From positions 45,645,763 to 45,709,762 of the forward strand of contig JALGQZ010000012.1 of the NCBI GenBank assembly GCA_023105745.1: a stretch of DNA of 64,000 nt, written 5' to 3'. This stretch comes from Austropuccinia psidii. Its lineage: Eukaryota; Basidiomycota; Pucciniomycetes; Pucciniales; Sphaerophragmiaceae. Made by a program: the position numbers and the translations under genes. This document shows, in pieces, positions 33,639-46,048 of this stretch (positions are counted from its first letter, which is position 1; every line of letters starts with the position of its first letter). The notes beneath the pieces were generated by a model that saw only the letters and a program-made list of their open reading frames with translations, had not been told where the DNA came from and did not search any database.

Positions 33639-36284
33639 CTATTTTTTAGGTTTTCTTTCATGTCTGAATCTTCTTGGTAGTTTATCAGAATTTGTTATAT
33701 CTTTCTCAAGTAGCCATTCATCTTCTTGAGTTGAATTTCTATACCTTACAAGGTATTCTCTTTCTTTTTTGTTTCTTGTCCTTCTTTCTTTAAGTATTTT
33801 TACAATTTTCTTTTCTTCTCCTTCTTCCAAGGGGGGAATTTCAAGTGGGGGTTTCTTTCTTAGTGGAAATAATTCCTTGTCACTTGATCTGTAAGGTTTA
33901 ATCAGACTTGAAGGGAGAGTTGGGTGTTTGTTCATTAATTCACCTGTGAGTTCCAATTGCACAGCATTGGGTCCATGAAGTGCTTTTATCATAAATGGTC
34001 TTGCAAAGGAATCTTTCAATTTCTTTGGACCTTTTATGTTATTGAAATTAAGGGTTGATACTAGGACCAAGTCTCCTATTTTGAATTCAGGTGGTTGATG
34101 ACTTTTATCCCATCTTTCTTTTCCATATTTGAAAGAATCTTGCATACATCTGTTTGCATGGTGTCTTGCTTTGTCAAGCATTATCTTAAAACTGCTTGCT
34201 GTTGGATGTATATCCACTAAGTCCTTTTTGAGGGTATCATGAGGAAGTCTTGGATTCCAACCTTTTTCTAGCATTGCTGGTGTTTTGCCAGTAGAAGAAT
34301 GGATTGATGCTTTATATGCCAGCTCAAGAGCTGGTATTAGTGTACACCAATCATGGGTAAAACCATCAGAATCTTTGAGTTCTAGTCCATAAGCACAGAA
34401 TCTTCTGATCATGTCCTCCAAGTTTTGTATCATTCTTTCTGCTAAACCATCAGTTTGAGAATGGTAAGCCATTGAGAATGGTAATTTTGTCCCAAACAAG
34501 TTATGGAGATTTTTCCATAATGCTGAAGTGAATTTTGGGTCTCTGTCACTTATAATATTCTGGAATAAGCCTGTGTGGCTAATGACTTTATTCCAAATCA
34601 TTATGGCTGTGTCATCTTTGTGACATGGTAGGAACATGGGAGTTTTGCTATACCTGTCAATTAATACTAGGCATGCATTATAGCTTCTGTCTCCTCCTGG
34701 GGGTAATGCTGTTACCCAATCCATATGAACTATTTCCCAAGGGGATTTTGGTTCTTGGATCTGGATCATCATTCCAAATTTCTTTCCTGTGGCTCCGTTG
34801 GCCTTTTGACATCTGTCACAGGTTTGGCAGTATTCTGCAATATCTTTCTTCCAATTTGGCCACCAAGAGCAGGTTTTCACCCTTTCTAGTGTTCTGTCTT
34901 CTGAAAGATGTCCAGCTGCAACACTATTATGACACTCATGTAAAATAGTGTTTATCAGGGTTCTATCTGTTAAGGTCATAACACATGTATGTTTTGTTCT
35001 ATGGTAAACAATTCCATCAAGGAGGTGGAATCTTCCTTGATCATATGACTTTTTCCATTTTTCATCTAATTTTGATGAAAGTGATGGATCTTTGCAGTCT
35101 TTCATTAGAATTTGGCTTAAGATATGGCAATTCTTGTCTATCTTATAGATCTCTTCAACTTGGTTAAAGAATTCTGTGCCAATGTCTGTAACACATATTC
35201 CTTCTATATGGTGCTCTTCCTGTTGTACCCATGCTGGATTGTCAGGGGTATTTGCTAGAGCCCATCTGCTAAGACCATCTGCATTTTTATGAATCTTGCC
35301 AGATTTATGAACAATAGTCATATTTCCTCTGTATTCTTGGATAGCAATTTGCCATCTCAGCATATGTCTATTTGGAGTTTTCATATTTAATAGAGATTTT
35401 ATAGCATTGCAGTCTGTAATTACATCAAATACTGTTCCATCCAAGTAATAAGGTAATTTTTCTAAATCCCACACTAAGCAGAGGCATTCCACTTGGCTTG
35501 CTCCATATCTTGCTTCTGTTGGCTTTATTTGTCTTGAAATAAAACAAATTGGTCCTTCTACTGGTTTGTCATTAATAATTTGTGTCTGGTGTAGTGCAGC
35601 ACCTAGTCCTTCTCTGCAAGAATCAATGTAAATTTTGAAGGGTAGTTTCCAATCTGGCATTAGAAGAAATGGGGCATGTGTTAAGGAATTTTTTAATTCT
35701 TCATATGCCTTGACTCTTTCTTCTGTCATTTCATAGACTGTTTGTTGCTCACATAGCTTATACAAGGATTTAGCAATTTTTTCAAAGTCCTTTATATGCT
35801 GTCTATAGTAACCAGGAAATCCTAGAAATGATTGCATTTCTTTTTTGGTTTGAGCCATTGGCTTAAGTAGTACTGCTGCTACTTCATTCTTGTCTATGCC
35901 TAGACTAAGTCCAGATACAACATGTCCTAGTGCCTTTAGTTCACTGTATGCAAAATGACACTTTTTCAAGGAAATTTTCATATTTACTTGCACTATTTTT
36001 TGTAGTACCCTTTCTAGTCTTGTAAGTTGATTTTCCCAAGTTTCTGAGCAAACTATGATATCATCAATATAGATAATTAACCATCCTTCTGATAATTCTT
36101 CAGGAAATATGGTGTTCATCATCCTTTGATAATGGGAAGGTGCATTTTATATGCCAAATGGCATTCTTAAGTATTCAAAAATCCCACAGTGTACTATTAT
36201 CCTCAGTAGTTTCTTGGCATTTTCTGTTAAGACATTTTGATGAAAACCCTTTAAAGCATCCATTGCTGTAATGAACTTAGCTTG
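33639..36284 (-). pseudogene. Reverse transcriptase C-terminal part, RNase H, integrase, chromodomain tail, family D
   Basis: Frame open from 36122 to 33639, continuing the upstream gag-pol frame across two TAA codons (one between LTQL and QAKFIT, one in GI*NAPSH where the family has Lys). Motifs: [18 protein letters not shown], catalytic [21 protein letters not shown], RNase [18 protein letters not shown] and [13 protein letters not shown], integrase [36 protein letters not shown] and [21 protein letters not shown] linker and [20 protein letters not shown] follow, a chromodomain-like C-terminus. A few residues are lost after CHKDDTA relative to family A. Apart from the nonsense codons the catalytic residues are in place. 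Confidence 0.9.
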
Positions 36285-39200
36285 TTACAATTGTGTCAAT
36301 GTCTCATGGATTCTGGGTATTGTATATCTGTCTGGAATGGTATAGGTGTTCAGGGCTCTGAAGTCTCCTACCATCCTTAATTTTCCATTATGCCAAGTTA
36401 TAATGACAGGTTTAGTGACCTCTACCTGTTCATTATGTCCTACTTTTCTTAATACTCCAAGGTCCATTAATTCTTTAATGTGTGCCTCCAAGGCTTCTCT
36501 ATCCCATGGACTAGCTGGGTAAGCAGATCTCCTTAGTAAGGGTGGGTAAGGCTTTTCCACATTAAGAATTATATCCACCTCATGTCCAATTATGGCACCT
36601 AGTGGCTCTTTGTCAGTTGCAAAGGCATTTTTGTACTTAAATGAGAGGTCAATCAATTTTTCTTTCATTTTTTCTGTTAATTCTTGATTGAATTCTGCCT
36701 CTTTAAGTTGTTCAGATATAAAAAGGTCCTGTTCTGGACTTTTCTCTTCATTCTTAATGACTGTGATTTGTTTTTTGTTATTTAAGAAGCCAAAATTTTG
36801 TCTTTTGTTATCTCCTATGGTAAAATATCTGTCTTTTTGGTTAGATATATCTATGCCATAAATTGATAAGTAGTCATTTCCAATTATGAAGTGATTACTA
36901 GTACAGTTGTCCATTACTACAAATTCTACTTTTTCTTGCCAGTCTGGGACAATGGTTTTTAAATAACTTTTACCAACACAGGTGCAATATGCTCCTGTAT
37001 CCAAGTTAACTTTTCCTTCTTGGTTATCAACCATAAGAATACTTATACTTGATTTTCCAGCTGTATATCCCATTCCTTTTGCAGGTTTGGTTCTGTACAT
37101 TTTGGCATCTTGTATATTTGTCAGGTTTGTGTCAGATGTACTAACTTGTGGTAAGTTTGAGTTAACATCCAGTACATCATAAATTATATCAATATTATTA
37201 ATTTGTGCATTAATTATATTAATTTCATCACTTTCTGAACTTTCTGACTCTTCTGTTTCTTTTTCAGAGTCAGATTCCTCTTCTTTGTCATTGTGGTTTT
37301 CTGTTTCCACAATTTCATTAATCTTTGCCTTTTTGAGGAAATCATTGGCTAATTTTCCAATACCTCCACATTTATGGCATTTTCTTTGCTCATTATTGTT
37401 GGGTGTATTGGGCTTGAAAGCTCCTTTTGATTTATCTTTTTTGATAAATGCTTTATTTGGGCTTTTAATGTCCAATTTCTTCCAAGTTCTGCCAATTTTT
37501 GTTCTTGTCACTATGTTTTCCAGTGCATTGATATACTCTTCTGTGGAGCATGGTTCTATACACCTGCTTCTCAGGGCATGATCTAGCTCTCCTCCACATT
37601 TCTTAAGTATTTTCATGCGTACCATTTTTTGTGACATTTCTGGGTACAATGCATTGAGTCTTTCAATTTGTTTTAAGAACCAAGTTAAAGGTTTGTCTTT
37701 GTCTGGGTCAAAGAACAAATTTTCAAATGCATTTTCTATCTTGTACCTCCAGGCATCATTAGCCCACTTGGTGATTATTTCTTGTTTCCACCAAGACCAG
37801 GTATTTTTGCCATTTGTTTGCCTTATGCCATAATACCATCTTTTTGCAGTTTTTTTAAACAATGAATGTAATCTTGCAGTGATTAATTCATCTGGTATGG
37901 CATAATCTTCTTGTAGCATGTCAATTGTTTTGATAAATGACATGTGGTCATATTCACCTTCTCCTGTGAATGTTGGCCATTCTTTTAATTGAGGTGCTTC
38001 CTTCATTAAGACTTGGTTATTGTCTTGGTGACTTAAGTAAGTTATTAATGAATTTGTTAATTCCTCTTTTGGTTTAACAGGGCTTCTTATGTGAGAAAAT
38101 GGTGTTGATAACTTTGGCATATTTGAATTAGCCTCATTAATTTTATTCATTTTCTCAGTGATGAGCCTTATTTCACTTTGAATGTCATCTTTCAGATGCA
38201 TTCTTGCTTCATCACTCTTTTCCACATGGTCCAAAAGTAATTTTTGGTGTGATGAAGTCCTTTCTTCAAATTTTTCTACAGAAATACTTAATTTGTTTAA
38301 TTTTTCTGAGAAATTATGAATACTCACGTCATAATTGATTGTGAAAGTTTTTTCTTTGATATCACTTATGTATTTGTACAACTCTTGTTGTCCTTGTATT
38401 AATTTCTGAGTATTATCAATTAATACCTTTGGTTTATTATTTTCAATCATAAATTTTATGTTATCAATTTCTTTTTTATTTTGTACAACAATTCTTGTTA
38501 AAGATGATAAGCTATTATTTATTTCTTGGAAAGATAATAAACTATTTTTAACATCTTTAAGAGGTAAAATACCATTTTTAAGCTCTGTTAAAGTATTTAC
38601 AACATCAGGAGACAAGCTTATTTATTTAGGAAATGGGGTTGTCCCATTCTTTTCTCCTCTTTGTCTTTGAATTCCATCAAGGTTCTGGCCATGTTAAATA
38701 CATTTTCCATGGCATCCTTTTGGATTTTTGGAATCCTGTAGCTTGGGGAATATGGTTTTCACCAATTCTTTTTCTTGTTCTTCTTCCCCTCTTGGGGAAG
38801 TGGGTTGGCTTGGGGCTTCTTCCTTGGTTGCCTCCTTCTTTTTGGCATGTTACTCCTTGATCTTTTTGATTTGAGGTTTGGATGATAGTGGATTCCATCC
38901 ATTGGAGTATCTCAATATTTCCTCCTTTGTGAGCAATTTTTTCAAGATGTGCCAGGAGTTCATCACTCCTTGGTGTATTTGGGGAAACATTTCCCAATCC
39001 TTGTCTTTGTACACTGTGTAGTACTGTTTGTACTGGCTCATGTAAATGTCTATTTGAGCCCTCTGAATGTGATTTGTACCTGTTTGAGTCACTCATACTT
39101 AGTTCCGATTCTGGTTCAGATATCATGGGAATTTCTGGGACTTGCCTTTGGGATAAGGCACTTCCTTGTGTTGATTCTGTTCCACTGGGGATATTGCCCT

Positions 39201-39288
39201 TCCTTTTCCCTTTTGAGGAATCAATTCTACCTCTGAGTCCAGCTCCATCTGATTGGATTATGTATTAGGAGCCTCTTCTGGTAGTCAT
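36285..39288 (-). pseudogene. Gag, protease and N-terminal reverse transcriptase, family D
   Basis: The ATG at 39288 begins MTTRRGS, followed by a TAA and a Ser/Gln-rich N-terminus (to 38677). After an indel the frame 38615-36285 is open for 776 codons. It holds a coiled-coil region, the capsid-like domain (GEGEYDHMSFIKTIDM, WSWWKQEIITKWANDAWRY), a zinc knuckle with His and the last Cys lost (CHKCGGIGKLANDFLKK), an acidic Ser/Glu linker, and protease LDTGAYCTCVGKSYL with an intact DTGA site. Next to it, DWQEKV joins directly to EFVVMDN, while families A and B have about 37 more residues there, so part of the protease fold is deleted. Reverse transcriptase begins at [20 protein letters not shown]. 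Confidence 0.88.
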
Positions 39289-39515
39289 ATTTTAAGAAAA
39301 ATAAGAAATAAGAGGATTTCAGAACAGGAATTCTTCTTATGGCAATTTACAAATGAGGTACTCACCTTTAGAGTCCTGGAAAGTGGGTCCTGGAAAGTCC
39401 AATTTCTTGGCTTTCTTTTTCTTAGTGATTATTGGTGTTGGAGAACTTTGAAAAGCTTCTTCCACCAATCTTTCAGCAGTGGTTTGGTTGTCCTCTGTTG
39501 TATTGTCTTCAAACA
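38618..39515 (-). pseudogene. Spliced overlapping ORF1, family D
   Basis: Exon 1 is 39515-39366 (150 nt, FEDNTTEDNQTTAERLVEEA..., acceptor TTTTTTAG, donor AAAG/GTGAGT). Exon 2 is 39277-39146 (acceptor TACCAG within the gag start codons, donor G/GCAAGT, a GC donor). Exon 3 starts at 39079 after CAAACAG and reads GTNHIQRAQIDIYMSQYK, then WEMFPQIHQGVMNSW and GWNPLS. All junctions are phase 1, as in families A and B. Lesions are a TAA in exon 2, a TAA after QIKKIKE (38850) and a later indel. The end is MENVF.MARTLMEF-like, with TAA at 38618 overlapping gag in the -1 register. Function is unknown. Confidence 0.55.
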
Positions 39516-40014
39516 CTAAAAAAGACAAAGAAATATAAGTCTTTTATATAAAAAGTGTTATTTTTGGTAATATATGGCAATTTTCCATGTAAAAAATTGC
39601 TTTTATATCTTAAAAAATGAAATGAAATACAAAAATGAAATTAAAATGAATAAAAAATAGAACTTTTTTTTTATTGGTTTTTATTTATAATTTTTATTTT
39701 TAAAGAATAAAATAAAAAAATGAATATGATTCTTTTATAAAAATTAATTTATAATATAAGATTATTTTTAATTTATCAAATATCTTTTTCAATTACTAGA
39801 GTCACTCAAAGAAAGTTCTTGCAAGTCTAAGGGTGTGAAAAACCATGTGTAAGACAGTACAATTGCTTTCCAAATGCCTCAATATTATGTACAATCAATA
39901 AATATAAAATTATTATATAATTTTATGATTATAATTATAATTTATTATTGGATAAACCCAATTAGAATCTTTTTAAAGGTCTTTTAGAGTATATATCACG
40001 GCCAAGCCCCCAAA
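39289..40014 (-). other. Leader and primer-binding region, family D
   Basis: Starting at 40014 the minus strand reads TTTGGGGGCTTGGCCGTGAT, the primer-binding region next to the 5' LTR. The rest is AT-rich leader, ending in a pyrimidine-rich tract before ORF1 exon 1 (39515-39366). Confidence 0.6.
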
Positions 40015-41974
40015 TGTAAGGTTTGACTATGAAACAATAAGTAAAAATTACTAATATTTTACTTATTGTACTATGAATGTCCTTATAAATGAAATAAATA
40101 AGATAAAAATAATTATTATAATTATGGCGTAAAATAATTATATTATTAAATAAATATAATAATATAATTTATATTATAAAAAAATAATATATATAAAATA
40201 AATATATTAATATAAGGTAATTAATATATTTAAAAGCACTTTATTATTGTTACCAACAAATAATAAAGGTGTAAAAAATTGGTTTCTTATTAATAAAAAA
40301 CAATTAATAACAATAATATTACCAATATTAAAGTTATAAATTAATATAAATACTATTTATATCAATTATAGAATTATTAAAAGTAATAATAGAGAAAAAA
40401 TTATTTTAATAAGAGAAATAGCCTACTTTTAATGCTTAATATAATAATTTTGGATACTTTTATGCCTAACAATGTAAATACCACCTATTTAAACAGTAGT
40501 TACAATATAAATTAAGAGAAATTACAATATTTCTTGATTTTATGTGGAATAGAGGTTTTGAAGAGAAATTTAGACAACACAATTAAATAATTGCAATAAT
40601 CACGTCAAATATGAAGATTATTATAAGATTATCTCTGGTCTTGAATAATATTAAAGTTTTATATATAAAGAATAAAGAAATTACCTTTTTATTTAATGAT
40701 TTAATGTTTTGCAAGCGTCTGAGGGGAAAACAGAGTAAAAAGAGCTCTATTTATAGTAAATACCTCCCTCCTAGAGTCCAACAGGCTTCTGGTAGAAGTG
40801 CACTGATCATATCCACTGGAATTGATTGATATTTTGAGGTTTGGTGATGATTACATCATGATCAAACCATCTTATCTCATTATTACGCCATTATTAAGAG
40901 TTATCACTATAACTCTAGGTTTGATGATGTCAAGGCTTGGAAGAACCCCAAAAATTCGTGGATTTTATTATTTTTAATCATAAACTAGCAGTATTCACTA
41001 ATTCTATCACTCATATGACTGTTCAACTTAATTTAAGGTTACAGTGAGTGATCATAAATGATCAAATTAAGCTCAAACCTTGATCCTTAATAACTTTTAA
41101 GTTTTAAACGCTACAGAAATTCAGAGAGTTGATTTTAATAGCTTTGGCATAACCTTATTATGCTTCCAAGAGAATTTTATTAAATCATCAAAACTCTATT
41201 TTTGATGATTTTTCTTGTAACTCATCTTTTCTGTTGAAATTTAAGATTTTAAACTTCAAACCATGATTTCAAGGGGTTATACCTTGATCATTATAATAGA
41301 AAATACATCATTCTTCACGAATGAACTAGTAGAATCCAACTGTCTACTTGTTTTCAAGTTTGGACCACTTTCACAACAAAGTGGTCAACAGCTCTATTGA
41401 TTTTAATCAATAATCCCTTACAGGTTTTAACCTTGTGAATCAAAGTTCATTTCTGTATTCCTACAGTAATTACTTTCTGACTTTATTTTTGGTTCATTAC
41501 TCTATCATGCATATTTCAAAAGATATTAGCTAAAATCCTTGAATATATGCATTGACCAAAAAAGTGCATATATTCAGCTTAACTCCTTAAGTATTGACTT
41601 TGGAGATTAGCTTCTTAATTGTTTTATGTGTGGGGTTTTATGGAGAATCCAACGGTACCATTTATTCTACATGTGTTTTGATTGCGTTTTGAAATAATTC
41701 AGGATTTATGTTTTTTATAAGGTGTTATTACCTATAACTCATTAAATATTGACTTTACAGATATGCCATAAAAATGGTATATGTGTATTTTACCATGGAG
41801 AATCCAATGGTATAGTTTATTTCACATGTTTATTCATTGGGTTTTAAGTTAAACCAAGTCTTATGCCAATTTATGGCATTTTTGTAGCTTTAAGGTAATT
41901 ATTTTTAATGTATAATTATTTTAAATATTTCTTGTGACCTTTTTGGGTATGTGGTCATATCTCAAAGGTTCACA
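40015..41974 (-). repeat. 5' LTR, family D (1960 bp)
   Basis: Starts TGTGAACCTTTGAGATATGACC at 41974 and ends CCTTACA at 40015 on the minus strand. It is closely similar to the 3' LTR, with scattered substitutions. Confidence 0.9.
40748..40755 (-). promoter_or_regulatory. TATA box of 5' LTR D
   Basis: TATAAATA followed by GAGCTCTTTTTACTC on the minus strand, about 740 bp before the LTR end. Confidence 0.5.
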
Positions 41975-42562
41975 CTGTTAAAGGCTCAATAGCTCAGAAG
42001 GTAACATCAAAATTTAAATTTGAATTTCCCATGTATTTTACTATTTTCCATTGATTAATATCATTTAATCAAAAAAAAGTCAGAATTTGAGGTCTTCTTT
42101 ACAGGCTTTTGCATCAATATTACGGAGTTAACAACTCAGCTATAGATAACCATAGATTATTAATATTAAAATTTCAATCTTATTCCCAAAACATTTTAGT
42201 TAATAAGAGGTGATTTCCATTACTTTGGAATTTTCTCAGCCTATAGATATTATTAATAAGCTACCCTGAAACTAAATTGCTTACTCATGTGAAATTATTT
42301 ATTAAGTGAGGTATAATATCCCTTATTTCTTTTATCTTCTTATTATGAAATTATCCATTTTACATTCAAAAAACCTCACTTTTAATCACACAAAACTTCT
42401 TTTAACAATGTCTTTGAAAACAATGATACACATTGATTAAATATAACAAGTATTTTAGCACATTAATTTCTGTAAAGAGAATTTGTCAATTTCTGGATAT
42501 TATTTCAGAAGATGGAAGGTTGAAGATCTGCCTTTAATCTTAATATTTTACCCTTTTTATAT
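41975..42562. other. Unassigned AT-rich stretch with tRNA-like A box
   Basis: No gene. At 41982-42007 it contains GGCTCAATAGCTCAGAAGGT, which resembles the 5' part of a tRNA with an A box; no matching B box or acceptor stem is visible. It probably belongs to the DNA into which D inserted. Confidence 0.3.
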
Positions 42563-44476
42563 CTTAAGCCTTTAGGTATATTTTACATAACCCAAATAGG
42601 CCACAATTATTATTAAAATAAATTCTGAACTATGAATTACCCATAAGTCATAAATATATCCAAAATTTATCCTTCTTCATTTGAGAAAAGATTAATATCT
42701 TTTCTGTGAGTAAATAAATCCATGGATTTAAGGCCGAATTTGTATTCTAAAAATAAATTCACCTAGTTTAATTCATAGAGTTTAATAAGCTTAAATTAAC
42801 TCTATGACATGGTAATATGGAAAATATGTCAATACCACATAACACAATTTTGAAAATTTGTGTTTTTCTTAATTTCAAACCAAAATAATGTGAATGAAAG
42901 AAATACCATGTTAAATATACACTAATAATAGTATTACTCATATTTGTGGCACTTTTTATTACTTTATTCTTACATACAGTTTTTATATACCATTAGTGTA
43001 TATCAGTCTTTAATCCTGAATTACTATTTTTGATATGAAAATAGCTAAGGGGGACAAAAGAAATCAAAGAGAGCCAAGTTACCCAGCTTCTGAAACCTCT
43101 GAGGTGTGGATAGCTTTAAATCCTATATCCATGCCTTATATTGGCCCGGTTAGTATACTAAAACTTTTTGGGAACCTGGATACCAACTTAAAGTCCCAAT
43201 AAATCATGAGAAAATAGAAAATAAGCTGCTATTTTGACATGACAAGGAGGTAATGAGAAACTTTGACTTCTTTAAACATGTTTATTTTTGATTATTTTCC
43301 ATGGATAAACCATAAAAGTTAAATTTAAGCTTTTTTGGACTAGTATCCATGCATTTACCTCATGGCAACCAGGTATTACTGTACTATTTGCTTTTCTACA
43401 TAGAAATAAAGTAAAAAGTTCAAAAACTCACTAAAAATAGCATTCTTAATTAATCCTTCTTAAGCATTCAAAACCAATTAAGAAAGGGATAATCCATATA
43501 TAAACACAAAATGATTATAAATCCATAATTAAAATTGAAAGCTTTACTTATATTTGATTTTCAATGATTCCACATGAAACACTGAATCTTCAAAAATTCA
43601 CAGAAAATACAATCTGTGATTAAGCTTCCAATAACATTGATATCTTTTAGAAATGAATGGTTTGTTTGAAATAAAATAATATTCACAGTTCTTAATCCTT
43701 TATTTTGTAACCATAAATGGGTTGGTAGTCACATACAATGACTTAATGGAGTAATTATGATAATATTACATGACAACAGGTGATGTAACCAATAATCCAA
43801 AGAGGATTAGTTTTTTCTAACTCATTTTTTTTAAGGTTTCTCCATGGTAAGTATCTGCAAGATTTTTTGACTTGAAAGAGGACTCCTCCTGCTGTTTGTT
43901 CCAAATCATCTTATTATTCCATCATACCATTAGTACCAACAAGTAAGTATTAGTTAAAATATTTTATTAAGTGTTTCCAATCTTTCCAAATAAATTAGAA
44001 CAATTTGAAATCATAGAAATAAACTATTTCCAATGTTTTTTAACTATTATATTGTTTTATTACTGTTATAAAACAATTTCTGATCCTTTAAATCCACAAA
44101 TAATCCATCAAATCACTCTACAAATTTGTTTCAAGGTATTATTGTAGTATCAGTGAGTTTTTTCACCCAATTATTAGAGTTTTTTCTAGTAATTTCTTTC
44201 TTCAAGAGTTATATTTATGATTATTCTTGCAAAGGATAATTCTAAACTAAAATAATTTCATATTATTTTGATAAGGAGTTTTATTATCAATACTTCTTGC
44301 AATTGATTCTAGTAGACAATTACTACTTACTATTATAATCATTGGTAGTATATATCAGTTAAAATAAAATTATCAAACAATCAATTATTCATTGTTGGTT
44401 ATGATACATTTACTTATTATACTTCATAAGAACAGTCATAGTAATATTATAGCAAGTCTCATAGATACATCTTACA
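42563..44476 (+). repeat. Decayed solo LTR related to families A/B
   Basis: The start (AAGCCTTTAGGTATATTTTACATAACCC) matches B LTR starts with many changes. The end (GAACAGTCATAGTAATATTATAGCAAG ... CATAGATACATCTTACA) matches B LTR ends. In between is AT-rich sequence with the same landmarks (AAATAAGCTT-like, ATTAATTCT). Possible target duplication TATAT/TGTAT. No coding region. Confidence 0.6.
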
Positions 44477-45897
44477 TGTATGATAACATAACAAGGTGTA
44501 AATTAAGAGTCATTTTCATTTTCATAAAATAACCATGGCTTGATCATACCATAGTGGGCTTAATATTCTCTTAAAACAAAATTTTCTTTCGTCTTTGTAC
44601 AATTATATTTTGTCTTTTGGAATATCAATTTATGTATTTCTTGATATATTCCTGTTAAAAGATTCATTCTTTTTTGTTTATCACATTTAATTAATTTAAT
44701 ATTCATATATTTGAAAGCCAAATATGATATTCCCATTAATTCCTGGTTTTTTGAGCTATCATTTCAAGAAAATTAAGGTAAAACCTATATCAAAGAGTGG
44801 AATATGGCTCTAATAACTAATATCTATATAGCTTATATGAAGCTGATAAAATTATATGTGTTACATTTAAGTAAATAGAATTTTCCGTTATTAATAGGGT
44901 TAGTATCAATTCTTAGCAATCTTTTATCATAAAATATTCCATTTATCTCATTTTCGATGATTTGGAAGTATTTCATAGGAATTTCTTTGTTTTTTTTATT
45001 TAACTAGTTTTCAATTATTTTTTTATCAATTCAGAGTTATGGAAAGCTCTCCATTTCCTTAGAAATTAAAATCATATTCTTATCTGGTGGTCTAATATAT
45101 TTAATTATTCTCCATCCATTTTTTTATTATACCAATTATTAAAAGCTGTAAGCTCCGATTATTAAAATAAATTTAGAAAATAATCTTTTTACTTTTCTAC
45201 ATTAATTTATCCTCAAAGTAAGGGGTTCAACCTGTGCAAGTTCTGTTAAAAAGTAAAATTGAAGAGAATATACATATTAGATAGCTATTAGGAATAACCA
45301 ACAGATATTTATTTCTGAATAAATAGAAGAATAACATTATTTTTTTCAATAATTGGACTCTATCTTATATTACAAAAAAAGGGTTGGGATAAATGATTTG
45401 CTTTACCAAATTCATTTCTCAATTGTTTCTAATCAAGATTTAGGGTGTTTTCTGAAGTTTTATTTAATTTTATAAACTTATTGAATCTGAAATAATATTA
45501 AGTGTGTAATAATAATTTATTTCTCAAGCGTGGTTAATTAACCTATATATATAGAATTTTCATATTTTCAACATAAAAAAGGTTTTTTTGTGTGGGATTA
45601 TAGTATTTATGTTCAGTAATAAGTAATAATACTCATTAGATTTGTATTTTTCAAGTAACCACAAAGATAAGCTGGAAAATCTTTGGAAGAAAGCTTTAAT
45701 GACTCAAAGATAGCTCCAGAGCCATATCAAGACATCTTCAATACATGATTACAATGAAATTCAAAATTTTAAACCTTAATTATTGGAAGTTCCATACAAA
45801 ATTTAGCCAAAGTTTTATCAGTTTTTGATGGTAAACTATCAACATTTTATTGGCATAAATATAAAATCTCTCAAAGAAAATTATTTTTCCTATAGCA
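44477..45897. other. Unassigned AT-rich region
   Basis: I see no gene, LTR end or repeat structure here. Composition matches decayed repeat DNA. It is the left flank of the Harbinger element. Confidence 0.4.
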
Positions 45898-45922
45898 CAG
45901 GGTGTCAAACTTACCAAATCCC
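45898..45922 (+). repeat. Left terminal inverted repeat of the Harbinger element
   Basis: CAGGGTGTCAAACTTACCAA followed by ATCCC. It pairs with 57231-57257 at 18 or more positions, including GGGTGT and CCAAATCC. A palindromic CCACACCTCAAGAGGTGTGG lies just inside (about 45985). Confidence 0.6.
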
Positions 45923-46048
45923 ACACTCAAAATTCTAGGTTTTTTTCACCAAATTCCACATTGAATTTTTGGGATTCAGGAAATCCCACACCTCAAGAGG
46001 TGTGGTATTTTAAGGTAAAACAGACCAGGGTTTTTGGGCTACTAGAAT

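Larger units (their letters stand above)
31533..41974 (-). mobile_element. Ty3/gypsy element, family D, full length
   Basis: Two LTRs (41974-40015 as 5', 33520-31533 as 3') flank an internal region with primer-binding site, ORF1, gag, protease, reverse transcriptase, RNase H, integrase and chromodomain-like tail on the minus strand. The flanks CTGGT (31528-31532) and CTGTT (41975-41979) fit a 5-bp target duplication with one change. This is the best preserved element in the window: gag-pol is a single frame over 5 kb with two nonsense codons and one in-frame protease deletion. Confidence 0.92.
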
